Of a stretch of 64,000 bases of DNA, positions 21,604 through 34,549 are shown piece by piece. The position numbers were made by a program, and so were the translations under genes. The stretch's first letter is position 1. Every line of letters starts with the position of its first letter. The notes beneath the pieces are model-generated. The model was not told the origin of the DNA. It was given only the letters and a program-made list of their open reading frames with translations, and ran no database searches. The stretch is from Episyrphus balteatus (Eukaryota > Arthropoda > Insecta > Diptera > Syrphidae), in the NCBI RefSeq assembly GCF_945859705.1, contig NC_079136.1, positions 122,478,028-122,542,027 of the forward strand, given 5' to 3'.

Positions 21604-21840
21604 TGTTGGAAAATTGTTCTTGAATGCAGTGTGGTTCCACGTATTGCCAATAGAAATATATCCAGAATAAGTGAAAGAAAATCTTTTTACAAAAGAATAA
21701 GGATTTAATTTATTGAAGCAAAATTGAGTAATGAAAAATATTATAAATTTTATACAAATGAAAAACGAACTACAAACTTGATCAATTAAAATATTAAAAT
21801 CAAAGTATTTAAACGTAAAGTGTAAATGCTAATTACAACA
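21604..21840 (-). repeat. 5' LTR of the copia-type element
   Basis: 237 bp, identical to 17390-17626; the right target copy CCTTC follows at 21841-21845. Confidence 0.95.
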
Positions 21841-21845
21841 CCTTC

Positions 21846-22412
21846 TTCCATAAAAAAAATCAAATCTGGCAGTACTATTTCCCAGCACCTCATCTCCATC
21901 CATTCCTTCGTTAAAAAAAATACTGTCTTCCCCTCTCCAAAAATTCTCAACAACTGTCACTTTTGTCCAATAGGAAAAAAAAAGAGAAAAAAAAACCTTG
22001 CATTTGCATACCTACATACGAGAAAAAGAAAATAAAAAACCGAATTTTCACATCAAAAGATATACAAAAAATGCTCAATCATAAAACAACCCAACACTCT
22101 CTAAAATCAATTTAACTTTAAATTATTGAATTAAACTCATTGCCAAAAACTAGCTATCAATCATCTAAAAATTAAGTGTAAAAAAGACTTAACCAAAAAT
22201 TTGCTCAAATGGACAAAATTTATTATCATCATTTGCGCAAAATTCACTTTAACAATTTCTCTATTGCTACAAATTTAGAGAGAATATCGAAATAAAAAAT
22301 TCTTATCATAATTCGAATTTTATGATAAAAGCTTAGTAAAATAAAAATTTAGTTCGATACCAAAACATAGAACTTTTCAAAAAAACGATTAAATAAAAAA
22401 CAAAAACCAAAA
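21846..22412 (+). promoter_or_regulatory. Upstream and 5' UTR region of ATP9 exon 1A
   Basis: A/C-rich then A/T-rich sequence leading to the ATG at 22413. A cluster of CTTCTTCC and CCATCCATTCC pyrimidine motifs lies at about 21840-21960. No TATA box or strong initiator was recognised. The copia-type element separates this stretch from anything further upstream, so a distal promoter part may have been displaced. Confidence 0.3.
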
Positions 22413-22993
22413 ATGTATTTACGAGATTTAGACGAAATGAGTGACTCAGAGACTGAACTATTATTACATCCATCGAATTCGGTATCTAGCGTTGGCGGGG
22501 GTGACAGTGCCAATGGAGCAGGTGATGGCAATGGTTATCGAATGCGAATGGCAAATGAAACCAACAATAACAAACGAATGGACGGTGGCGGCGGCAATGC
22601 CATCAGTAGACTTTTTGGTTTTGGTCAAAGTCGAAGTGGAAGTGGCGGCAGTGGCAACAACACAAGCAGACAAACCGGACAGGTTCGTCTCAGAAATGAT
22701 AGCAGAAGTAGAGAACGTGTCACACTTGTATCATTGCCAGCCACAGCTACAACAACGACGTCAGCATCAGAATATCACGTAAACTACTCCTCCACCAGTG
22801 TTGGCGGCAATTCAGTTGCTTCAGCCGCCGCCACTACAACAAATAATACTGGCAATGGAGGAGCTAGTAATATAATAAATCCATCATCTAATCAACAAAC
22901 TCCAAATACGGTTTTCTATCATCGCAATCGTCGGCGAAAATCATCGTCATCTCACAGAAATCTGGCCAGTTATTGTAGAACTATATTTTGCGG
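22413..22993 (+). CDS. ATP9: ATP9 alternative first coding exon 1A
   Basis: The exon gives 193 codons plus two bases before GTAAGT. The peptide starts MYLRDLDEMSDSETELLLHP, then a long low-complexity Gly/Ser/Asn/Thr region and a basic end (RNRRRKSSSSHRNL, YCRTIFCG). SETELLL is an acidic dileucine-like sorting signal of the [DE]xxxL[LI] type. A second Met (residue 9) could be the start. The region has no counterpart I know in vertebrate ATP9, so it is probably a fly-specific cytosolic N-terminal extension. Being 161 residues longer than the exon 1B form, it may change targeting (inference). Confidence 0.75.
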
Positions 22994-25900
22994 GTAAGTT
23001 TCTTAATAAGACTATATTTAATTTAATTGATGTAGGTATTTTCTTTATAATTTGTCATTTTTATAATTTGTGGAAATTTTTTGTTGTTTGGGGTTTTTCT
23101 CTAGAATGTTTGGTTGGATAGATTTTTAAATGATTTCGTGGCAAAAAAGTCGGTTGGTTGGTTTTGGTTCTGGAGAAGTTGTTATGTGATTTTGTTTTAC
23201 TTTTCTTTCTTTTTTCTTTTCCTATTGATTACCTAAGTGCGACATTTATTTGTCTGGTGGATATAATTCAATTAATAAGCAAGCTCATGCTCCAATTTTT
23301 AATAAATATATATATTTTTTTTTTGGAAAAACAAACAACCCAAATAAATTGTAGAAAAAGATAGAAAAAGGCGTGGAGTACAGAAAAAATCTAAAAATAC
23401 TCCTCGAGATGTTTTTCTTGTGGTTTTCTTTTTATATATCCACAAGAATATGAGTTCAAGAATTCTTTTATTTTAATTCAAATGATTGCGCCCTCTTGAG
23501 TCTTTTTGTTTTTAATTTATTTTGTATGAATTTCAAATGTTTTTTTTTTTTTTTTTTTTGTATTCAATTGAATCACCATTTAGCCACCGGTTCGATTAAT
23601 TAGATTCCATCCATATTGAATCATTTTGTAGTAGGAAAACAGTTTGTTAAGAAACAAAAACAAGTTACATGATGGCGACAACAACAACAAACTGACCTGT
23701 TTTGGAGGTCGACGAGTTAGTTTTTTTTTCTTCTCAGTTTTCTGTTCTTCTTATTTCTTGCATTTGTTTTAAGGTATTTTTTTTTTTATTTCATTTTTAT
23801 TTATTTAGCTTACCTCACTGCCGCCGTCACACAGAGTCAACGTTGTTGTTTTGTTTTTTTTTTGTATTATTTGTGTTGTCGGTTGATTGTTTTTATAGAA
23901 GAAAAGCAGGTCTGTAATTAGGATGGTGCAGCGCCTATTGCATCTCTTAAATTGTTGTAAAGCAAGTGGAGAAGACGCGGAGTCGGTAAGTCGGAAAGGT
24001 AGGGAAAAGGATTAGGTTGGAAATCGAAAAAAGAAGTTGTCGGATAGGGAAAGAATGAATATTGACTTCCAAACATTACCTGCTTGCGAAGGACGGATTT
24101 GGGGGACGAGGGATTTTCGCCCCAAAACCTAATAAAAACACACAAATCATTCCTGGAACAAAAATCGGACAATGTCCATTTTTAATCTACTATCCCTGGA
24201 ACTTAACACTCCTTTCTTATAGTCTAGTATGCAGATCGCGCTAAAATTTAAGTTAGCATTTTTTCTTAATAAAATCTTAACTAATTTTATATTGAATACA
24301 TTTTTGAGATAATTTTGTATGGGAGCTAAAATTTAGCTCGATCTGTGTACTTATCCGATAACTTCCTTTTTCGATTTTCAACCTAATCCTTATTTCTTCG
24401 CATCCACTTTACCGACACCACCTCCGCTCCTCTTGCCTTCGCAAACAAAATACATATATGAATTCTATTTTGTGGAAATAAAAGTCTTTTTAACAAGAAA
24501 TTCAATAACAACAGTTCGACTCACATTTTTATTTTGATTAAGAGGTCATGAGATCCATACATAGTCTAACCCTGAGAATTTGAAAAGGATATTTGCTTAA
24601 CTGATTCATGTTGTACAGATTGCTCTGAATGTGTTTTTTTTTATTACGTTATTCTCGTGTCAAATAACCGAAAGCGCCGAAGCTGCAACCTAAATATGAA
24701 AAGTATGATTATAAGCCAAGAAAAACTGATTAATTTAAACTTATTTTGAATCACTTAAAACGTCCAAATGATTTCTTAAAAAAAAACTAGATTTCATTTC
24801 TCTTGGTCGATCCTTTAAGATCGAATTCTTAAGATTACAGGAAATACATCGAAAAAGTTGTTTTTTCTCCAAGAATGGCGTACGTTACTTAACGACCTTA
24901 AAAACTGCATCAGAAACTTTTCAAACTTTTACTAACATTCATTTTTTTATATTAGGTTACATTATTTAAAGACGTATTCACGATAAAAAAAAATCAAATA
25001 AATCTTAAGTAGAATACTTTTACTTTTTTATTCCCGTGCACACACTTCTATGAACAATCCATTTGCTACATATCAAAAGTTCTAGATAACGATTTTTAGC
25101 AAAATTAATGTGTACCTATTTCTGCGCGACAATTACGAATAAAACAAAATCTCTTGGCTATATTAATATGCCTAGAGAGATCATTAGATCTGATACAAAA
25201 ATTCCAGTTTCAAATGAAAATCGACCTTAGAGTAAAAAAAGACAAAACTCAAGTGTGTCTAAAAACCCCCACACACTATAAACTTTTTATCGATCGACAG
25301 CTTAGTCGGTTCCTTAATCATTATGAAAATTTATGAAAGTGCACACACTACAACGATTGAGTATCAGCCGATCAAAAAATTTGAACGATCTAAGAAAAAG
25401 CAGTCTAGTGCGCTATATAATTTAATTCAAATTTAAGTATTTCCTTGCTTACGGTCGATCGATTGTAGGTACCGTTACTAGTAGCCCAACTTAAGTCTGG
25501 AGTGTTTAAACGCTCTAAGTTTAATTTAAACTCAATTAATTTTATTTTTGCAACTTCGACATAAAATGTGGAGCTGTCCGAGAAAATTCTATTTAAACAC
25601 TATGCCAACAGAAATCGAATTTGAAAAACACTTTCCCCTTTGTTTGATTTTTGTTTACATTACATATTATTCCTTTTCTGCTAAACGACCAGTTCAACGA
25701 TAGATGCTTTTAGATTGTGTAAACAAACAAAAAAAAAAAATTGCCAACCCACGCAGCAAGTATCGTCATTGAATAAAGAGATGATTTTAATGTTTTCACC
25801 TATCTGACCTACATAACGAAAAGATTCCATTATCAACGATAAAACTGTTTTATAGAGCAAAAGCTTTCAGTACAAAGAAGTCGCCCTGGTCGGTAGTTTA

Positions 25901-28900
25901 AAATAATACTTATTGTATCGATTAAGTCCCCGCCTGTTTATAGGTGCCAAGTAAACACCAATAACAGAATGGAGAAAAAAAAAATACCTATTTCGACATA
26001 GCTAATAATCGTATGGAAGAAACTATTTATTTCTTCTATTTTTTTTTTTTTTTTTTTGAATGCATAAAATAAAAGAAAAAATAACCGCAATGTTATGCGA
26101 AGAGTTCGAGTTCGATACTTGTGGACGACGACGTTGAAGAATGACGTTGGCGGTTAAATATTCTTTGGTTTCTACCATTCCCTTAGGCTGAATTAAATGT
26201 GTGTTTTTTTTTCAGTTTCTTTCTTTCGTAACTCAAAACCTATGATTTTATTAGCAAAAATGTTCAAATTACCATTTTCTCATTTAACGCATACGATTTG
26301 AATCTTTGAATATTGTGTATGTTCAGCTTGTGTAAACACAATTATTTGACTTAGATATTATACTGTTGTCGTACTATGTATAATAAATATAGTCATAGGT
26401 AACGTGTACCTATATAATTATTGATTTCAACATGGGAGAGTTGCGTTGTCATTTTTTTTTAACCTTATATGCCGAAGCTTCCTGGTATTAATATCGATGT
26501 CTCACGTTTGCTTACATATAGGTGTACAACACCTCTAGATAAATTGGTTGCTATTTCGATACAAAATTAGTGTAAACAGAGATAAGAAGAGAAAAAAAAA
26601 TATGGGTGAAACTTAATACAATTTGTAGACGTATTTGCCTTAAAATTACCCCCCGACTTGAATAAGGCACACCTTTGGTTTGGATACAAAACTTAACCTT
26701 TTCATGACTTTTAATGGGTTCTAAAAGTTCCACCCTTGGATGAGTCTTAATAAAAAAAAAAGTCTTGGTCTTGAAGAAGGTTAAACCTAGTAAAATTCTT
26801 TATCTTCATTTAATCATTCCATATGGTTGGCATACATTCATTTTATAGATAAAAGTAAAATAAAAAATACGACGATATCAAAGCATTTCGGTTCTATTGT
26901 TTGATTAAATTTAATTTTTTATCAATGTGATGAAAGCGTGTATGACTGATTAGGGTATGTTTCATGTAGATAATCACTGTTCTTTTTTTTGAAGTGTTTA
27001 TGAATCATTGCAACAGAATCAAAAAATGTTACACATTTTGATAACTACTATAAAGATACTATTAAAGATTGACCCAATTTTGGAACTTTTAAGTTAATGT
27101 TTTATCTAGAAAAATACCTTTGTTGATTGTCAAACTAAATTAACAAGAATTATGCTGAAGGGGCAAATGCAATACTTGCAAAAAAGAAACATTATTCACT
27201 CCGTAATATGATCGATAGCAATTTTACCGGAAACCGTATATCTAGCTTGAAGAAAAACCGGATATTTTAGTGGCAACATTTTAGTTATAAATAAAAATAA
27301 ACTTGAAAAAATCTTAAATCTCTTTTAACAATAAAGAAAAGCATTTTTGTGCAAACAGTTTTGAGTCATCTCAAAAAGTGTATTTTTATATAAAGAAAAC
27401 TGCTATAAAAAACATAAAAAGAACAGACTCTTCATCGGATAGCGTCCAATTCTTACTTCCCAGCAATTAAAAATAAAACTTCAGATAAAAGTACCACAAT
27501 TACCTACCTAGCTCAAATCTAAAACGGTTGTAACTTCTAAGGAAAATAGTGGCTGTATTTTTGTAGAATCCAAATAAACTGGAAGCAGATTGGCAGCTGG
27601 TGTATTTTTTTCTGACGATTTTCACGCAAAAATCTTGCTATGTGCAACATGTACATATGCCGAACTACGGTTGCCACTACATATCTCGGAAGGAGTCATG
27701 CCAAGTATTTTTGTTTATCATTATCGAGTTTAAATTTAATTTGGCAAGTTCAGGAAATATTAGAGACTAAAAGTATTTAGTTATCGGGTTTGTCGATTTT
27801 AAAATATTCAGCTTCTGAATGCTGATTCAAAAAAAATGTGAAAAAAGCGCTAAAGCTTGTAAATGAGGATCTTGATGACCTCGAAACAAGAAATTTGAAA
27901 GCGATTCAAAGATTTTCTGCATTTTTACACTCAAACAAAAAATATTTTATTGTAAATAAAAATATTTTGCATTTAAATAAAATGCTTATTCTAAAAGTTG
28001 TTTAAAATACTAAAGCTTTTTTAAAAATTCATAAAATAATATTTTTAATTTAAAAAGAATTTTAAAGTAAAACTTGTAAACAGTATACAATTTGTTTTTA
28101 AAATTACAAACACATCTCTTCAACGAGTTTTAAGTAGTTTTGACCCCCGATCGAAGTATGCCATTAAAAAAATTTTGTTTAAATATTTTAGTTATTTAAA
28201 AAGTTTTTTTTTATAAAAATTTAAAAAAAAAATTTTAAAAAATCAATTAAAAAATTGGAATGCCAATAAAAATAAGGTATTAATACATAATCGATTTGTG
28301 CAAAAACAAAGCTTCAAAAAACCATTGATCCGTTTAAAAAATTATTAAAAAAAAAAAAAAAATGGAATTAAAGAAAAAAAAACAAAAATAATTTTTTAAT
28401 GAATTTCGTTTAAATTTTATTTTTTTAACTAAATAAAAAAATCAGTTTCTAGGTAATAAACTTGATTATTGATGAAAAGAATTTATTTTTAACTAAAGTT
28501 TAATTTTAACAGTTAATAAACCCAATTTTTAAAAGAATTTCTATACAAAAATATTATTTTTTATTATTTTTTATTACTTATGAAAGTGGTTTTGGGGGTA
28601 AAAAACCGTTTACTTTCTTTATGAATTTTAATAAATTTAATTGCATTTTAAAATGTAACATGTTAATAATCTAAAGTGCATCACCTGAATTCCCTAACAT
28701 TCAGCTATATTTTTAAAAGCTTTAAAACGCAAACCTTTTAATATCTCCAAACATGAAATGTAATTATGTATATCACTTTCAAATACAACGGCTCAAATTT
28801 CAATTTTGCCTCTAGGGAATCTCACAAAACTCATAAGTCAGCTATTACATGAAGCCTCAAGAGGCGCGCCTCTTTTCAAAACCAATGAGTGCAAAAGAGA

Positions 28901-31900
28901 AAGAAGATAAAACAAAAAATTATCCGACCGGAGAGTCGTGGGCCAAAATTCCGAGACTCTTTTTTGACGTTTCTTTTTCCACTCTTTCTTTTTTCAACAT
29001 TCCCTTTCATTTCTTTTTGCTTCTTGGTGGAATACAACAACAATACTGAAATCAAAAAAGAAATGTCAAATTTGAGTCTTTGACTCAAGAGGCATCGTGT
29101 AATAGTACGCGCCTCACAGAATGATTATCAAAAGAAAATTCGAAAAAAGAGTCAAGCCTCTTGAGGCTTCATGTAATAGCTGACTAATTACTAAGTTTAA
29201 AGAAAAGCACGTTATTAGTTTAGACGGTGTTCACATTGGCCTCACTCCGCCGTCTCATTTTGACGTTTATGTGTTGCTTTCTCACTTGCACTTCAAAGAG
29301 ATGTCAAAAAGAGGCAGGAAATTTAAAACTCATTTAAAATCTTTGGACTCACATAGCTGTCAAAATGATTCGGCGGAGTGAGGCCAATGTGAACACCGTC
29401 CTAGGATGCAGTTCAAGATATGATCAAAGTGTATTGCGACACCCACTTTTTTTTGCATTCTCCATTATCATGTCATTGTCATGTCTCATTGTTTTGTTAC
29501 TCCAGCTCGATTTTTTTTTTATGAATTTTAGACTTGCCCTAAAGTACCAAATATAAAAATTCCTGCATTAAAAATAAATTCAAATGTTTACATTTTTTTT
29601 ATTTATTTATTTTTTTTTTTCAAATATGGGTTAAATATTATAGCTTAAAAAATTAGGTGTGTTTTTTATTACGACCGGACTTAACTGGAATCGGGATTTA
29701 ACCGGAAATCTTGGCAGCACTGTCATATTTTTCGCTTTCGGGTTTTTCTTGTATTTTTTTTTTTTTTGTATGCTTTACAAAGAGATACAAAAATTTTAGC
29801 TACCAAAACTAGTTAAATACATTTTGTCATTCCAAACGTCAATTTTCACGTTTGTAAACAAATTCTAAACAATTTATAAAAAAAATTAGTTTGGTATCAC
29901 AGATTTAAAACTGTTCAAAGAGCTAAGCCCAGAGAAATCTCCGGGCAAAAAAAACTAAGCCCAAGGGGCTAAGGTATTGTTGCTTAGCCCCGACTGCGTT
30001 TTTTTTTTGTCCAGTTTAGACCAGTTGTAATAAAAAATACACCTATTATTATTATTATTATTACACCTATGTATTAATTTTGAAATAGCTAATGTATTGC
30101 TAAATAATTAAAATTTTAAGAAATTCAAAGAACAAAATATTTAATTTTTTTTTCAATTGAAAATATTTTTTTTTTTTAATTTTAAATGCATTTTTTAACA
30201 GTTATTTTTTGTTTTTTTTTCAAATTTAACAAATTATTTCCTAAAAACATAAAAGTGAACTTTATTCATAGTCACCCTGTTTTGTTTTTGTTTTGTGCAA
30301 AATCACTGCACAAACGGAAGAAAGAAGGCAGGTGCATTTTATAACAAAAACTACTACCAACTTTCAAACATGAAAACTAAACTCGTATCGATTTTGACAA
30401 TTCCTTTTTAATTTTGCCATTCGTAGTAGTTATATCGTTGTCCCTTTCTATTCAATTCAGTCAGTGTTTTTCTTCTGTTCTGCGCTGTTGTTTCTGAAGT
30501 TTCTTGTTTTTCTATCTCGTCGTCGTTGCTCGTGTTTTATTTTTTTCTTTCTCTGAATTCTCAGAACAAAGTGAAAAAATTTTTAATCAGACTCTCAAAT
30601 CTCTTTTGGTGAAGAAGAAGAATTTTTTAAATTAATTACAAAAAAACACAATAAAATATGTAAATTGAAAGTTGAAAAATTTGTGTTGAAGAATTTACAA
30701 AAAAAAAACTAAATTTCAATTGGCAATCATTGAAACATTTAGCATGGATGATACATCACAAAGTTCGGCCACAACGCCGATTGTTAAAGAGAACATTCCG
30801 TTGATAAATCGACCCAGAAGTCGATGGTGGAATATATTCAGGTGAATCATTTTTATTCATTCTCTTTTTTTGTTGCGAAATGTTTACTACTTTTTTCTTA
30901 ATAAATTTTATTAAAATGTTAATGGTTTTTCATTTTTTTTTTTTTGTTTTTTTCCCCATGGAGCACCCGTTTTGAGAAGATACAGTTTTACTTTACAGCT
31001 GAGTGCATCAGAATTTTTCTTATCGATTTTCTCTAAATGCAAAAAAAAAAAAAACAACGACTGTATACAGAGATAGAATTCATATAGGCTTGTTATGAGA
31101 TAGAAAGAGATAGAGAATATATTATTTATTTATTTTTTTTTTTTTCTTTTGAACTAAAAATAATTCTCAAATTAAAAAAGATTGCGAATGAAAAGAAAAT
31201 AACAAGAAAATTGCATTTAGCAAAAACAATTGATGTGACATCACTGCGATCAGAGTACAGCTAGAGCCTCTGCCTCCTTCTACTCTAAAAAGTGGTTGTT
31301 TTGGTTTGTGGAACATCTCTTGGAAGCTTATTAAAATGAATAATAAATCAATTAATTTACCTGCAATAATATATAGGTAGCTAGAGTTGCACTTAAAATG
31401 AGAAAAAAATCACCAAAGTATCATATTTTCTCTGTGATACTGAATACCTACGTAGCTTCATTATAATGGCATTGATATATTTGTTATTTCTAAAATGAAC
31501 CTTAAAACCTTGGCATATATTTTTTTTTTCTTTCTTTCTGACAATGATGGTGATCATTACAATAATAACCTCTCTCTTACATAGATATTAGTCATATTAT
31601 TCACTTTCAAGCAAATTTATTGATAACTGAAAACAATGGTTCATAATCAAGTTTTTGTTATTCAATTCCCTACTCTATTAAAATAAAATAAAAATAAAAA
31701 AAAAAAGTTTAATATGGAAAATAGAACTTTGTTGAATTAAGGTCAACGAAAGTGAAGAGTTAAAAGGGGTCTGATTCTGATAGAGATAAATGAACATTTT
31801 TACAACAAAGACATTCAGAGCAACCAAATGAGCTAGTTCTATTCTATGGTTGTTTTAAAAAAGAGCCGTTAATAAAAAACTATTAGGTATATTATTTTTA

Positions 31901-34516
31901 GGCTGATTAAGAAATTGAAAAAAAAAAGGAACATTGCGTTTCACTTTACACAATTTTGCTTAATACTACGTTTCCATGTACCCTAAATCCGAGATTTAGC
32001 TAAGTAGATTTAGAATAAATCTCGAGATTTTTTCTAAACCTACTTGCTTAACTCTCGGAATTGGGTTCACCTACCCTAAATCCAAGGTATTCATCTATCT
32101 ACCCTCAATCCGAGATTAAGAATAAATCTCGAAATCTACTTAGCTAAATCTCGGATTCAGGGTAGGTGGAAACATAGTATAAGAAACAAGCGATTGGCGC
32201 TTTCGTCAGGTAATTAAGGGGGGAAAACCCTCTGGAATTTTTTAATTTTTCCATTATTGTTTTTTTCCCTAAAAGTTTCATTTATCAACCGAAGAAACAA
32301 TTTTATTGGTCTTAGCCTTGAATGAAGCCTCAAAAGACCCCAGATAGTCCCGAAACCCATGCGTTTCGAGCATACCACAGTACAAAAACGAAAACTATAA
32401 ACGCATTTTTCTCGAAACACATTTTTTCCGCGCCGTGCAACGTAACTCAAAAACTAATGAAGCTATCGACTTCAAATTTAAAGCAAATTACTCCTTGAAT
32501 CATTGGCCATAGCATGAACCTATAAGTTGAATTTAATTTGTACAGTAAATATTTTTTTTAACTACTTCTTTGTAAGAAAAACACCTTTTTTTCGTTTTTT
32601 TAATTTCTAATTTTTATTTTTCATTTTTAAAAAATAATTTTAGGTTCATGCAATGCGTATTAATATCATCTAAGGGAAAAAAATTTCCCTTTTGATATAA
32701 GATTGTTTCCTGGACCTGTGCGTTGCACGGCGCAAACTAGAGGCGCCAACTTAGAAGGGCTCTAGAGTCGCCATTTTGTTATTTTTTGATTTGAAAAAAA
32801 TTGTATCAATACTTAATAATGTCAGTAATATCTTGTTCTTTTAAAAATTTTAATAAGTGCTTTCAGTTTTTCATAAAAAATTATTGAAAAAGCTGTCGTC
32901 CAGAGGGTTTTCCCCCCTTAAGTAGTAGTAGTAAGATGTTTTTATTTTTTAACATAACAAAAAGCTTACAATTTTTTTTATAAATTAAAAAAAATTTTTC
33001 TTTGAATTTAGTTATTATGTACAAAATACTAAACTTACGACAATGACAAAAGTTGTCTATCGGGTAGTTAAATTCGAATTAATTTTAGCAATGTGATACA
33101 TTTTTATGATGAGTTTTTAAGAAAATTTTTATTGGTTGAATTATCTCACTAGTTCATTTCTGTATGGTAAAGCTATAGTGATATAATTGTTAAGCCTATC
33201 AAAATCGTGGCAGTTCTCTCCATTTAGTATACGAATTACTTCATCTAATGTTAAGCTGGTTCTCCCAAAGAAACTTAAACGGAATTCCCTTAGACCTGGA
33301 CATCTGCCTAAGAAGTGATGGATGTTCTCTTCTGTATTATGTTGCATACAGTACATAATACAGTTTCGTTTTGCCCAAATCTATTTCCATTTAGTTTTAT
33401 TAAGTCACTCCTTGCCTTAAAAATCCAAGTAATTTTGCTGAGTTCAAACCCGTCGGTGATGTAGATTGGTCCTCTTGAATGATCTAACGGCCAATTTCTT
33501 CACATAAGTCAGCTTAGTACCCGGTCTAGCTAGACCAGGTACTAGCACTAGTACTCGGTCTTAAGGAAAAGTTAGGACCCGAACATTTCTTCACATATAT
33601 AGGACCTGATCTAAATTCACAACGCAGTCCTAAGAATTAATACGTATAAAACTGGTCTAACTGTCATTCTGACAATATTTTGATGTTTGAAATATTTTAT
33701 TTTGATATTTCAGCAGATTAAACCAAATGAAAAATATATAAAAACAGCAAATTAATGAAATTATCATTAAAATAATTTTTACTTGCTCAATAGGGCAAGT
33801 ATTGGTTTCGTGTAAAAAAAAAAATTCGAGGTTTTAATCAAAACTAACATTACGATGATGGAGAAGTCCGAAAAAGTGGTTTTCGTCATGACGTCCGTCG
33901 GTCTGTGCGTCGGTGCGTCGTCACAAAAAGCTGTACATGAAGCTGCAGCCTAAACGGGTTGAGGGATTTTCTTGAAATTTGGTACAGATGATTTTTTTGT
34001 AATTTCCAAGGTTGGTTTTTTTTTGTTTTTTAATATCTCGCTTTAAACGTATACCTCCCATACAAAGTTTTAGAGTTATTGCAACTTTCTCGAAAACGGC
34101 TCTAACGATTTTGATTAAATTTAACATACGTAATGCTGTTTGCAGTTCTAACATAACTGCGTTTTTAGTTTTTCTCAAAAAATGCGGATAGTGAAAATAT
34201 GACATTAACTCTTTTTTAAATCGCGGATGTCGGCTCTTCCCGTACATCTTAATGGAGTTATTGCAATTTTCTCGTAAATTACTCTAACGATTTCGATTAA
34301 ATTTTACACAAGTAATGTTATACGTAAATCTAACGTAACTGCATTTTTAGTTTTTCTCAAAAAATACGGATAATGGAAATATGACTTTACATTTTTTTAC
34401 TTGCGATATAGGTACTATAGGGCAAGTTTAGGATTCGTAAAAAAAATCGAACTCGAGATAACAATTTTACATGACATTACGATGATGGAGAATGCCAAAA
34501 AAGTGGGTCCGGCAAT

Positions 34517-34549
<33 letters not shown>

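Larger units (their letters stand above)
17390..21840 (-). mobile_element. Complete copia-type LTR retrotransposon (recent, pol broken)
   Basis: The element is 4451 bp, with identical 237-bp LTRs (17390-17626 and 21604-21840) bounded by TGTTG and CAACA and flanked by CCTTC on both sides (17385-17389, 21841-21845). Just inside the 5' LTR the primer site reads GGTTTTGGGCCCAG (minus strand, 21590-21603), close to the copia site that pairs with an internal part of initiator tRNA-Met. A purine run AATGAGGAGGAG precedes the 3' LTR. Gag-protease-integrase-RT-RNase H order shows the Ty1/copia superfamily. It lies 573 bp upstream of the ATG of ATP9 exon 1A, in the opposite orientation. Confidence 0.95.
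22994..28836. other. ATP9 intron, left part: mostly unremarkable A/T-rich sequence
   Basis: No supported exon. Visible items are poly(T) runs, the fold-back at 23935-24432, a piece of a dispersed repeat at 28575-28805 and a stretch at 27900-28560 that is almost pure A/T. Confidence 0.5.

Noticed and set aside
32214..32450. 78-codon minus-strand frame
   Set aside because: It starts inside, and is enclosed by, a TTAA-flanked non-autonomous element and ends in the element's terminal repeat; no family resemblance.
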